The notes below the pieces were generated by a model that made no database searches, had not been told where the DNA came from, and saw only the letters and a list, made by a program, of their open reading frames with translations. A DNA stretch of 18,674 nucleotides from RGIG4576 sp964606575 (GTDB taxonomy: Bacteria > Bacteroidota > Bacteroidia > Bacteroidales > Muribaculaceae). Each line of letters starts with the position of its first letter. Position 1 is the first letter of the stretch. The DNA lies in assembly GCA_964606575.1 (NCBI GenBank), contig CAZSHA010000047.1:1-18674 (forward strand), written 5' to 3'. This document shows, piece by piece, positions 1-6,917 of the stretch. Position numbers and translations under genes: made by a program.

Positions 1-1017
1 GTGTCAAATAAGGTGCGTGCAGCGTTAAGATTGCTAGGATTTGGAGATATAAAGGACTCTTTTAGTAAAATATTGAAAGATTTTCAACCGGATATAGTGC
101 ATCTTCACAATATACATTCATATATATCCCCCGTAGTGGCAAAGATTGCAAAGGATTTCGGATGCCGTGTCGTGTGGACTTTGCATGACTATAAGTTGAT
201 ATGTCCGTCTTATGCGTGTTTACGTGAAGAAAAACCATGTGAACTATGCTTCGATGATAAGTTTAATGTATTGAAACATAGGTGTATGAAAGGTAGCTTG
301 TCAGCAAGCGTGCTAGCCTATTTGGAGGCTAAAAAATGGAATAAGGACTGGGTGGAACGCTATGTTGACGCATTTGTGTGTCCAAGCGAATTCATGGCAC
401 GGAAAATGGCACAGGCGGGGTTTGATAAGCGAAAATTACATGTAATATGTAATTTTATTGATCCTGCTAAGATGTCGATATTAAAATCTATGCCAGCAAC
501 CGAAAGGCTGGATTATTATATGTATGTAGGGCGTTTATCACCAGAAAAAGGCGTTCAAACGCTTTTAAAAGTAGCTTCAAGGCTGCCATATACCCTTAAA
601 GTGGCTGGAGATGGACCTTTGTTGAAGGTTCTAAAGGCTGAATATGTTTCATGTACTAACGTGGAGTTCTTAGGGAGAAAAAATGCTGAAGAGGTAAGTC
701 ATCTGTTGACTCATGCGAAATTTTCAGTAGCACCGTCAGAATGTTATGAAAATAACCCTTTAAGTGTAATAGAGTCTTTATGTGCGGGAACTCCTGTAAT
801 TGGGGCAAATATAGGAGGAATACCCGAATTGATAGATGGTGCTAACGGACTTACTTTTAAAGCGGGTGATGAACACGTATTAAGTGGGTCGGTATGCCAA
901 TCGTTTGATAAAGAGTGGGATAATGAAAGAATAAAATGTGATTCGATAGAAAGATTCTCACCTTTAAAATACATGGAATCGATAAAAAAACTATATGTCC
1001 CAGTTGAGGTACAATAA
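1..1017 (+). CDS. Glycosyltransferase family 4 (GT-B fold), 5'-truncated by window edge
   Basis: Retaining GT4 glycosyltransferase, expected to add a sugar from a nucleotide-sugar donor to a membrane-linked glycan intermediate at the cytoplasmic face. In the visible 338 residues, the end of the N-terminal acceptor domain (DIVHLHN at about 31-37, LHDYKLICP at 61-69) is followed by the C-terminal donor domain: YVGRLSPEKG at 175-184, VAGDGPL at 201-207, and the EX7E signature E250...E258. Family members usually begin with a further 60-100 residues carrying a glycine-rich loop. That part is absent here, so the GTG at base 1 is very probably an internal codon and the gene starts upstream of the window. 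A cysteine cluster (C68, C73, C80, C83, C95) sits after the HDY motif, as in a subset of GT4 enzymes. It is first in a four-gene plus-strand run with a radical SAM enzyme, another GT4 and an acetyltransferase. Donor and acceptor cannot be told from sequence. Confidence 0.9.
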   Translation: MSNKVRAALRLLGFGDIKDSFSKILKDFQPDIVHLHNIHSYISPVVAKIAKDFGCRVVWTLHDYKLICPSYACLREEKPCELCFDDKFNVLKHRCMKGSLSASVLAYLEAKKWNKDWVERYVDAFVCPSEFMARKMAQAGFDKRKLHVICNFIDPAKMSILKSMPATERLDYYMYVGRLSPEKGVQTLLKVASRLPYTLKVAGDGPLLKVLKAEYVSCTNVEFLGRKNAEEVSHLLTHAKFSVAPSECYENNPLSVIESLCAGTPVIGANIGGIPELIDGANGLTFKAGDEHVLSGSVCQSFDKEWDNERIKCDSIERFSPLKYMESIKKLYVPVEVQ

Positions 1018-1065
1018 AAACGAAAATCTTTAGTTATTATATTAATAAGGATAAATAACTGAAAG

Positions 1066-2073
1066 ATGAAAAATATAGTACAGGGAAGTTTGATTACGAC
1101 ATTTCGATGTAATGCAAAATGTAACATGTGCAATATATGGAAGTGTCCTACTCATCCTAACGAGGAGATTGATCCAGAGTATTATGAAAAACTTCCATCT
1201 GGTCTTAGAATAAATATAACAGGCGGTGAGGCTACTTTAAGAAAGGATATAGATAAGATATTTGAAATACTTTATCCTAAATCTAGCCTTTTGGAATTGA
1301 GTACAAATGGCTATAATACAGAACAAATCGTAGCTCTAGCTAATAAATATCCTAATATATTAATTCGTGTAAGCGTTGAGGGTTTGCCTAAGATAAATGA
1401 CTCGAAAAGAGGTCTTGTTGATGGTTTTGATCATGCGTTAAGAACGATTCTTGAATTAAAGAAAACGAAATGTAAGAATATTGGATTTTCGGTTGTAATT
1501 TCACCTGATAACTATAAAGATCTAGTTCATTTATATGAGCTATGTGTTGCCCTTGATGTGGAATTAGGTAATTCTGCAGTTCATAATTCTTGGTATTTTC
1601 ATAAAGATGATAATGAAATTGTCAGTGAAGGGGCTTTGGAGCAACATGAGTTATTTGTAAAGGCTCTTCTTACATCTAAACGCCGTGGCTGGAAAAATAG
1701 ATTGAAAGATTATGGGCGAGCTTTTTTCAATAGGTCGATACATAGACGATTGAGAGGGGATGAGAGTGGCTACCGTCCAGCATGTGGCGCATTGAAGGAT
1801 TTCTTTTTCATAGATCCTTGGGGTAATGTTTCACCTTGTAACGGCTCAAAAGAAGAATGGGTAATAGGTAATATAAAAGAACAAAGCTTCGATGAAATAA
1901 TGTCGTCGGAGAAAGCGAAAGAGGCAATGGAGAAAGTAAGAACTTGTGATCGTAACTGTGCCTTTATCGTAACTGAACGGCATGATATGTTGCGTCGTCC
2001 TTGGATTCCAATTAAATGGATTCTAAAGAATAAATGGCGAATTAGAAAAGGAAAGAGCATCTGTTGGGATTAA
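1066..2073 (+). CDS. Radical SAM / SPASM domain enzyme in glycan locus
   Basis: 335-residue radical SAM enzyme. The N-terminal cluster-binding motif CxxxCxxC is C15, C19, C22 (FRCNAKCNMC), which binds the SAM-coordinated [4Fe-4S] cluster. The SAM-binding GGE motif is at 53-55 (NITGGEA). A SPASM-type C-terminal region supplies extra cysteines: C240, C258 in PWGNVSPCNG, then C294 and C298 (CDRNC). SPASM domains normally hold one or two auxiliary Fe-S clusters and are common in peptide-modifying and related enzymes. After the last cysteine pair there is a basic, Trp-rich tail of about 37 residues that is not typical of the domain. The gene starts 48 bp after one GT4 gene and ends 16 bp before another, so it is probably co-transcribed with glycan assembly genes. 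No precursor peptide is visible nearby. The substrate is unknown. Modification of a sugar, lipid-linked glycan or glycan-decorated peptide is inference only. Confidence 0.88.
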   Translation: MKNIVQGSLITTFRCNAKCNMCNIWKCPTHPNEEIDPEYYEKLPSGLRINITGGEATLRKDIDKIFEILYPKSSLLELSTNGYNTEQIVALANKYPNILIRVSVEGLPKINDSKRGLVDGFDHALRTILELKKTKCKNIGFSVVISPDNYKDLVHLYELCVALDVELGNSAVHNSWYFHKDDNEIVSEGALEQHELFVKALLTSKRRGWKNRLKDYGRAFFNRSIHRRLRGDESGYRPACGALKDFFFIDPWGNVSPCNGSKEEWVIGNIKEQSFDEIMSSEKAKEAMEKVRTCDRNCAFIVTERHDMLRRPWIPIKWILKNKWRIRKGKSICWD

Positions 2074-2089
2074 TAGATCTTATTCAGAA

Positions 2090-3169
2090 ATGGCTAGATT
2101 GTCGGTTATTGGCATACGTGGATTCCCTGGAGTACAAGGCGGAGTTGAGGTTCATTGTGAAAATCTGTATACTAGGTTTAGCGAAAATCTAGAAATAAAA
2201 GTTTATAGACGAAAGCCTTATTTGTCTTTTGGCTCGTACAAATCATATCCAAGAATAGTTTTTAAAGACATGTTTTCTACCCGAATAAAAGGGGTAGAAG
2301 CCGTTCTGCATACTTTTATAAGCTGTTGCCATGTGATTGTGCATCGACCAGATGTGGTTCATGTTCATAATATTGGTCCAGGATTGTTTATCCCTTTTTT
2401 GAAATTGTTTGGTTTAAGGGTGTGTATGACCTATCATAGCCCAAATTACGAACATAAAAAATGGGGCTTTTTTGCAAGATTATTGTTGAAAACTGGAGAA
2501 TGGTTTTCACTTAACTTTGCTGATGACGTTATATTCGTCAATAGTTTTCAACTGGATAAAATAGGCGTAAGATATAGGTGCAAATGTCATTATGTGCCTA
2601 ATGGTATAGCTATTCAGCCGAGAGCAAATACGGATGATTTTATACGCAAGTATGGATTAGAGAAGCGTAGCTATGTGTTGGCTGTGGGGCGTATTACTCC
2701 CGAAAAGGGATTTGACGTATTGGTAAGGGCCGTTTCACTTGTACCCGAAATCAAGCATCTTGTTATAGCTGGGGCTAGCGATCATGATAAGGGTTATTTT
2801 GAGTATTTGAAGTCCTTAGATGTTAATAATAAAGTGGTGTTTACAGGCTTTACCACTGGTGATGATTTGCGGGAGTTGTATTCGTTTGCGAGAGTGTTTG
2901 TATTGTCTTCATATAATGAGGGCTTCCCTTTAGTGCTGTTGGAGGCAATGAGTTATAAGTTGCCAATGGTTGTAACTGACATACCAGCTACTCATTTGTT
3001 GGATATTCCAAGCGATGACTATGTTAAGGCTGGTGACATTGAATCATTTTCTTCAGCTATTGCTAAGAAATATGCGAGCGGAGAGATGGAAGTTGGCTAT
3101 GATTTGTCGAAATTTAATTGGGACGAGATTGCGTTAATAACGGAAAAGATATTATTAGGTCAAAAATGA
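2090..3169 (+). CDS. Glycosyltransferase family 4
   Basis: Complete GT-B glycosyltransferase of 359 residues, a usual length. The N-terminal domain starts with the nucleotide-fold strand and glycine-rich loop IGIRGFPGVQGGVE (7-20), followed by VVHVHNIGPG at 89-98. The C-terminal donor-binding domain has LAVGRITPEKGFD at 197-209, VFTGF at 250-254 and the EX7E motif E277...E285 (NEGFPLVLLEAMS). The RGFPGVQGGVE opening resembles GT4 enzymes of exopolysaccharide, O-antigen and capsule clusters. Start chosen at the ATG just before the first beta strand; there is no clear Shine-Dalgarno sequence. It lies 16 bp after the radical SAM gene and 4 bp before the acetyltransferase, so it belongs to the same transcription unit. 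It probably adds one hexose-type residue in repeat-unit assembly. Sugar and linkage are not inferable. Confidence 0.92.
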   Translation: MARLSVIGIRGFPGVQGGVEVHCENLYTRFSENLEIKVYRRKPYLSFGSYKSYPRIVFKDMFSTRIKGVEAVLHTFISCCHVIVHRPDVVHVHNIGPGLFIPFLKLFGLRVCMTYHSPNYEHKKWGFFARLLLKTGEWFSLNFADDVIFVNSFQLDKIGVRYRCKCHYVPNGIAIQPRANTDDFIRKYGLEKRSYVLAVGRITPEKGFDVLVRAVSLVPEIKHLVIAGASDHDKGYFEYLKSLDVNNKVVFTGFTTGDDLRELYSFARVFVLSSYNEGFPLVLLEAMSYKLPMVVTDIPATHLLDIPSDDYVKAGDIESFSSAIAKKYASGEMEVGYDLSKFNWDEIALITEKILLGQK

Positions 3170-3173
3170 GAAT

Positions 3174-3737
3174 ATGTTTGGAGCAATAAAAAGTCTGATA
3201 CAAAATACTATAGGGTTTGTAAAATGCGTAACAAGCAATATAAAATATACAAAAGGAACTTATATTGGCGTTGATGTGCATATTATTAATAATGGTGGTA
3301 TAACATTGGGTAATCATGTTACAATTAGACCGTCAACCGAGGTGTATGCTGTGGGTGAGATATGTTTAGGAAACAATACTGAAATAGGAAATCATTCCAC
3401 GATAAGTTCCCAAAATAAGATTATTATAGGTAGTGGAGTGCTAACTGGTCCTCATGTGTTTATTGCCGACCATAATCATGAATACATGAACATAAATAAA
3501 CATATATACCTTCAAGGCGTTAGGATGAAAAATGAGGATACTATTATTATTGGTGATGGTACGTGGATTGGGACTAATGCTGTGATTGTTGGTAATGTGA
3601 AAGTTGGCAAAAATTGTGTTGTTGGTGCTAATTCTGTCGTGCTAGACGATATCCCAGATTATTGTGTCGTAGCAGGAGCGCCTGCGAAAATTATAAAAAT
3701 GTATAATAGCAAGAGGGGAGAATGGATTCGAGTTTAA
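3174..3737 (+). CDS. Left-handed beta-helix O-acetyltransferase (NodL/WbbJ/Xat type)
   Basis: 187-residue hexapeptide-repeat acyltransferase. Repeats with the [LIV]-G-x4 rhythm run through the protein: ITLGNHVTI and ICLGNNTEIGN in the N-terminal half, IIIGDGTWIGTNAVIVGNVKVGKN in two parts near residues 125-147. The active-site-like segment FIADHNHEY (about 96-104), with its paired histidines, and the closing GAPAKIIK (168-175) are typical of acetyl-CoA-dependent sugar O-acetyltransferases such as WbbJ and NodL. The family works as a trimer with active sites between subunits. It starts 4 bp after the GT4 stop and is the last gene of the plus-strand glycan run, ahead of a strong hairpin. Likely role: O-acetylating a sugar of the surface polysaccharide. 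Serine acetyltransferase or a different acyl group is less likely given the neighbours. Confidence 0.9.
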   Translation: MFGAIKSLIQNTIGFVKCVTSNIKYTKGTYIGVDVHIINNGGITLGNHVTIRPSTEVYAVGEICLGNNTEIGNHSTISSQNKIIIGSGVLTGPHVFIADHNHEYMNINKHIYLQGVRMKNEDTIIIGDGTWIGTNAVIVGNVKVGKNCVVGANSVVLDDIPDYCVVAGAPAKIIKMYNSKRGEWIRV

Positions 3738-3760
3738 TTGAAAAATATAAGTAATTAGAA

Positions 3761-3801
3761 TAAAGACTCCTTGGTTACAACATGTTCCCAAGGAGTCTTT
3801 A
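3761..3801. terminator. Bidirectional hairpin terminator, perfect 14-bp stem
   Basis: TAAAGACTCCTTGG (3761-3774) and CCAAGGAGTCTTTA (3788-3801) are exact reverse complements around a 13-nt loop. The hairpin lies 23 bp after the acetyltransferase stop and 43 bp beyond the stop of the converging lipoprotein gene. T-rich flanks on both sides suit termination in both directions. It marks the end of the glycan locus. Confidence 0.85.
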
Positions 3802-3844
3802 TTATTGGATTGTTGATATTGTTTCAAAAAGTTATACCAATAAT

Positions 3845-5533
3845 TTAGATTACAGAAGAAAGGTTGAACTTAGCAAATTCTTTATCGTTTTTAGCCCTTT
3901 CAGCCAATTTCTTGTCCATTCTTACGGCTTGACGTAGGTTGGATGCTACCATTTGTTCGTTGTTGGTGCGAGCGCCTAGAATAGCCATCAAATAGTAAGT
4001 TGTGGCATCAGGTTTAGCTATAGACGAAAGCGTTGTCTTTGCGGCATTGTAATCTTTTGTCAGAATTTGAGCTAGTGCCGCATTGTTGCTCTTTGTGTCG
4101 CCGAAAGCTCTGATAGCTGCATTGTTGTCGCCTTGGTTCAAATAATATACGCCTAGAGCTTCGTTAAGTTCTTTTACTCCGGCAGCATTACCGAATTTCT
4201 CATTGGCTGTGCCGTAATCTTTTTCTAGCAGTGCCACCAAACCTTGGTTCAATTGAACTTCCTTCGTTGGGTTCAAGCTAGCAGCCTTGTTGAAGTTACG
4301 TTTAGCCGCACTGTAGTCCTTGTTGATGTATTGGCATACACCTAGGTTATTGTAAGCACGATAATCGTTTGGATAGATGTCGGCTGTAGTAGAATATATC
4401 TCTGCTTTTTTATCGTTGTTTTCGGTAAGTGTAGCAGCGTAAAGAAGTTCTTCTACTGTTAGGCTCTTAGGGTCTTTGCTGTATATGTCAACGATTTGTT
4501 CGTTGCTTTTGCCTACTACCTCAATTACTGCCGATAGGCGAGAGTAGCGAAGTTGTGGTAGCACTTGTTGTGCAAGTTGGTCGAAAACCGATGACAAGTT
4601 ACGTATTTCTCTTTCTCGTTCTTCTGGGTCGGTGTACATAGAAAGCACGCTCAAGATAAGTTCTTTGTCTTGGATGTTACTTTCAGCTACTAGTTTTTGG
4701 AAACCTTCCCAATCTTGTGCTGTGAAATCGGAAGTCAACGTTCCGAAATCGCTGACGGCATTTTCCTTTAGCGTTTTGTCAAGATATTCTTTGGTGCTTT
4801 TTTCACGACCTTCGGCTATGCGGGTGTTGAGTTTCACACCGCCTTCTGGTGAAGCGTAAGATGAGATGTTGATTTCTTTGATTTCACGTTGAGCATCTTC
4901 GCTAGCCTCTTTCACTGCGCCGTTGAATTCTTTCATTGCGGCTGTGTTGATTTGGTCGGCACGCACATTTGTTTCGTTGATAAGGAACATGATGTCCGCT
5001 TCAACCTTTTTGCTGATAGTCTTTTGGAACATGTCGGTAGCGATAGCAGCTGGTGCAGATGCGGCAGTTGCCAAAGTAGATGTGGCAAGCACGCCTTCGC
5101 CCACTTTTACACGTGGCAACGCATACGCCTTGTTGCCCTGCTTTACGTCGAAAGCCAACCATAGGTCGCTGTTCATCATTTCAGGCTCGAAAGCGTAGTT
5201 TACCGGCAGAGTCACGGTTCCGCCAGTTTCATAATATACTACTTGGTGGTTTCCTCTCACTTTTTCGCCTTGTAGTATTAGCGAAGCGCTAGATTTTTCC
5301 TTGTTGTCGCCATATACAAGATATGGGGTTATTGTCACTTCTGCATTCTTTTGGAAATACTTTGCAGGGATTTGACCAGTGATAGTTGCAGGCACTTTGT
5401 CGCCATCAACTTCTAGTGGTGAAGGATTTAAGTTGAAATTGTCGCTTGTCAATTGTGTAAGTTGCTTGTTGCAGCTTGTGGTAAGCACAAGTGAGCCACA
5501 GAAAGCCAATGCGATGAAAATTTTCTTGTTCAT
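3845..5533 (-). CDS. Lipoprotein with OmpA-like region and TPR repeats
   Basis: 562-residue envelope protein. Residues 1-20 form a signal peptide (MNKK, then a hydrophobic stretch) ending at LTTSC with C21 as the likely lipidated cysteine, although the lipobox is not ideal. Residues 22-170 are beta-rich with no recognised motif. Residues about 178-252 resemble an OmpA-type peptidoglycan-associating region (INISSYASPEGG, then NTRIAEGREKSTKEYL, matching the SYASPEG...N..L...RA..V..YL pattern). Residues about 375-560 contain tetratricopeptide-like helical pairs (YRAYNNLGVCQYINKDYSAA; ALGVYYLNQGDNNAAIRAF). The family is widespread in Bacteroidales and its function is not established. An envelope scaffold tethered to peptidoglycan is the natural inference. 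Monocistronic: own -7 box upstream, strong hairpin downstream. Confidence 0.85.
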   Translation of the reverse strand: MNKKIFIALAFCGSLVLTTSCNKQLTQLTSDNFNLNPSPLEVDGDKVPATITGQIPAKYFQKNAEVTITPYLVYGDNKEKSSASLILQGEKVRGNHQVVYYETGGTVTLPVNYAFEPEMMNSDLWLAFDVKQGNKAYALPRVKVGEGVLATSTLATAASAPAAIATDMFQKTISKKVEADIMFLINETNVRADQINTAAMKEFNGAVKEASEDAQREIKEINISSYASPEGGVKLNTRIAEGREKSTKEYLDKTLKENAVSDFGTLTSDFTAQDWEGFQKLVAESNIQDKELILSVLSMYTDPEEREREIRNLSSVFDQLAQQVLPQLRYSRLSAVIEVVGKSNEQIVDIYSKDPKSLTVEELLYAATLTENNDKKAEIYSTTADIYPNDYRAYNNLGVCQYINKDYSAAKRNFNKAASLNPTKEVQLNQGLVALLEKDYGTANEKFGNAAGVKELNEALGVYYLNQGDNNAAIRAFGDTKSNNAALAQILTKDYNAAKTTLSSIAKPDATTYYLMAILGARTNNEQMVASNLRQAVRMDKKLAERAKNDKEFAKFNLSSVI

Positions 5534-5600
5534 ATTAGAAAAATACGTTCTGTTATATTGTATAATTTAATGTTTAGCTATGTTGTAATCAATTGCGATA

Positions 5601-5608
5601 CAAAGATA
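5601..5608 (-). promoter_or_regulatory. -7 box of the TPR/OmpA lipoprotein gene
   Basis: On the minus strand this reads TATCTTTG, matching the Bacteroidetes consensus TAnnTTTG. It lies about 68 bp upstream of the ATG, giving a leader of roughly 60 nt. No clear TTTG -33 element is visible at the expected distance. Confidence 0.55.
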
Positions 5609-5724
5609 TTGCTTAATTGTTAAATAGCTATAGAACTTAACATTTTTTGTAATAGTTTTGTTTACACAGATTTCGGCAGGTTGCAAATCGTGTGTTTAGC
5701 TGTTTTGTCGTGAATTGCTTATAT

Positions 5725-5756
5725 TTTGCATAATCTCTCTTTTTGTAGTACCTTTG
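5725..5756 (+). promoter_or_regulatory. Promoter of ychF-mscS (TTTG-N20-TAnnTTTG)
   Basis: TTTG at 5725-5728 and TACCTTTG at 5749-5756 are separated by 20 bp, matching both elements of the Bacteroidetes primary sigma-factor promoter. The inferred start is about 5762, leaving a leader near 38 nt before the ychF ATG. This is the best complete promoter match in the window. Confidence 0.7.
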
Positions 5757-5799
5757 CAGGGCTAGATTTATTGATTAAGAACGAAAAATAACAGATATT

Positions 5800-6903
5800 A
5801 TGGCACTTCAATGCGGTATAGTAGGACTTCCTAATGTGGGTAAATCAACCCTTTTCAACTGTTTGTCAAATGCTAAAGCCCAATCGGCAAATTTTCCTTT
5901 TTGCACTATTGAGCCTAATGTTGGGGTGATTACCGTTCCCGATGAGCGTTTGAACAAATTGGCAGAGTTAGTGAATCCGCAAAAGATTGTGCCTACTACA
6001 GTAGAAATCGTCGATATTGCGGGTCTTGTTAAAGGTGCATCTAAAGGTGAAGGCTTGGGTAACAAATTCTTGGCTAACATACGTGAAACCGATGCGATAA
6101 TACATGTGTTGCGTTGTTTCGACGATGACAATATCACTCACGTTGACGGTTCTGTTGACCCAGTACGAGATAAGGAAATCATTGATTATGAATTACAATT
6201 GAAAGACCTTGAAACCGTAGAGAGCCGAATTGCAAAAGTTCAAAAGCAAGCTCAGACTGGCGGTGATAAAAATGCCAAGTTGGCATACGGAGTGTTATCA
6301 AGGGTTAAGGAGGCGTTAGACCAAGGTAAATCGGCTCGTACTGTGGAGTTTGAATCTAAAGACGAACAAAAGTGCTTCCGTGAATTGTTCTTGCTCACAG
6401 CGAAACCTGTATTGTATGTATGCAATGTCGATGAGAGTAGTGCTGTCAACGGAAATAAATATGTAGACCAAGTGCGTGAGGCTGTAAAGGAGGAGGGCGC
6501 CGAAATCCTAATCCTTGCGGCGAAAACCGAAAGCGAGATTGCTGAATTTGAAACTTATGACGAGCGTCAGATGTTCTTGGAAGAAATGGGACTTGAGGAG
6601 TCGGGAGTAAATCGTTTAATCCGTGCGGCTTATAAGTTGCTAGACTTGGAAACATTCCTTACTGCAGGTCCTCAAGAAGTGCGTGCGTGGACTTATAGGA
6701 AAGGTAGTAAAGCACCGCAATGCGCAGGTGTGATTCATACTGATTTTGAGAAAGGTTTCATCCGTGCCGAGGTAATTAAATATGAGGATTATGTGGCTCT
6801 TGGCAGTGAGGTTGCTGTGAAAGAGGCAGGAAAGATGAATGTTGAAGGCAAGGAGTATGTAGTCCAAGACGGCGATATCATGCACTTCCGCTTCAATGTG
6901 TAA
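5800..6903 (+). CDS. ychF: Redox-regulated ATPase/GTPase YchF (OLA1 family)
   Basis: 367 residues, the standard length for YchF, an Obg-related P-loop NTPase that associates with ribosomes and is linked to stress responses and translation. The P-loop is GLPNVGKS (9-16), the G3 motif DIAG is at 72-75, and the G4 position reads NVDE (209-212) instead of NKxD, the family hallmark associated with preference for ATP over GTP. A coiled-coil/helical insert (about 130-190) follows the G3 region. The C-terminal TGS domain (about 282-367) contains AWTYRKGSKAPQ, VIHTDFEKGFIRAEV and the closing GDIMHFRFNV. The start is the first ATG after a well-formed promoter. The stop is 14 bp before the mscS gene, so the two are likely co-transcribed. 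Nothing is unusual in the protein. Confidence 0.97.
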   Translation: MALQCGIVGLPNVGKSTLFNCLSNAKAQSANFPFCTIEPNVGVITVPDERLNKLAELVNPQKIVPTTVEIVDIAGLVKGASKGEGLGNKFLANIRETDAIIHVLRCFDDDNITHVDGSVDPVRDKEIIDYELQLKDLETVESRIAKVQKQAQTGGDKNAKLAYGVLSRVKEALDQGKSARTVEFESKDEQKCFRELFLLTAKPVLYVCNVDESSAVNGNKYVDQVREAVKEEGAEILILAAKTESEIAEFETYDERQMFLEEMGLEESGVNRLIRAAYKLLDLETFLTAGPQEVRAWTYRKGSKAPQCAGVIHTDFEKGFIRAEVIKYEDYVALGSEVAVKEAGKMNVEGKEYVVQDGDIMHFRFNV

Positions 6904-6917
6904 AACGGTGAGATTTT

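Noticed and set aside
1018..1065. Possible small peptide gene before the radical SAM enzyme
   Set aside because: The 48-bp gap contains no open frame long enough for a precursor peptide.
744..1133. Minus-strand open frame of 129 codons across the end of the first GT4 gene
   Set aside because: It is antisense to two genes with clear family motifs, is low in complexity, and shows no motif of its own.
4889..5198. Two plus-strand open frames antisense to the TPR/OmpA lipoprotein
   Set aside because: They mirror codon structure of the lipoprotein gene and encode no recognisable protein.
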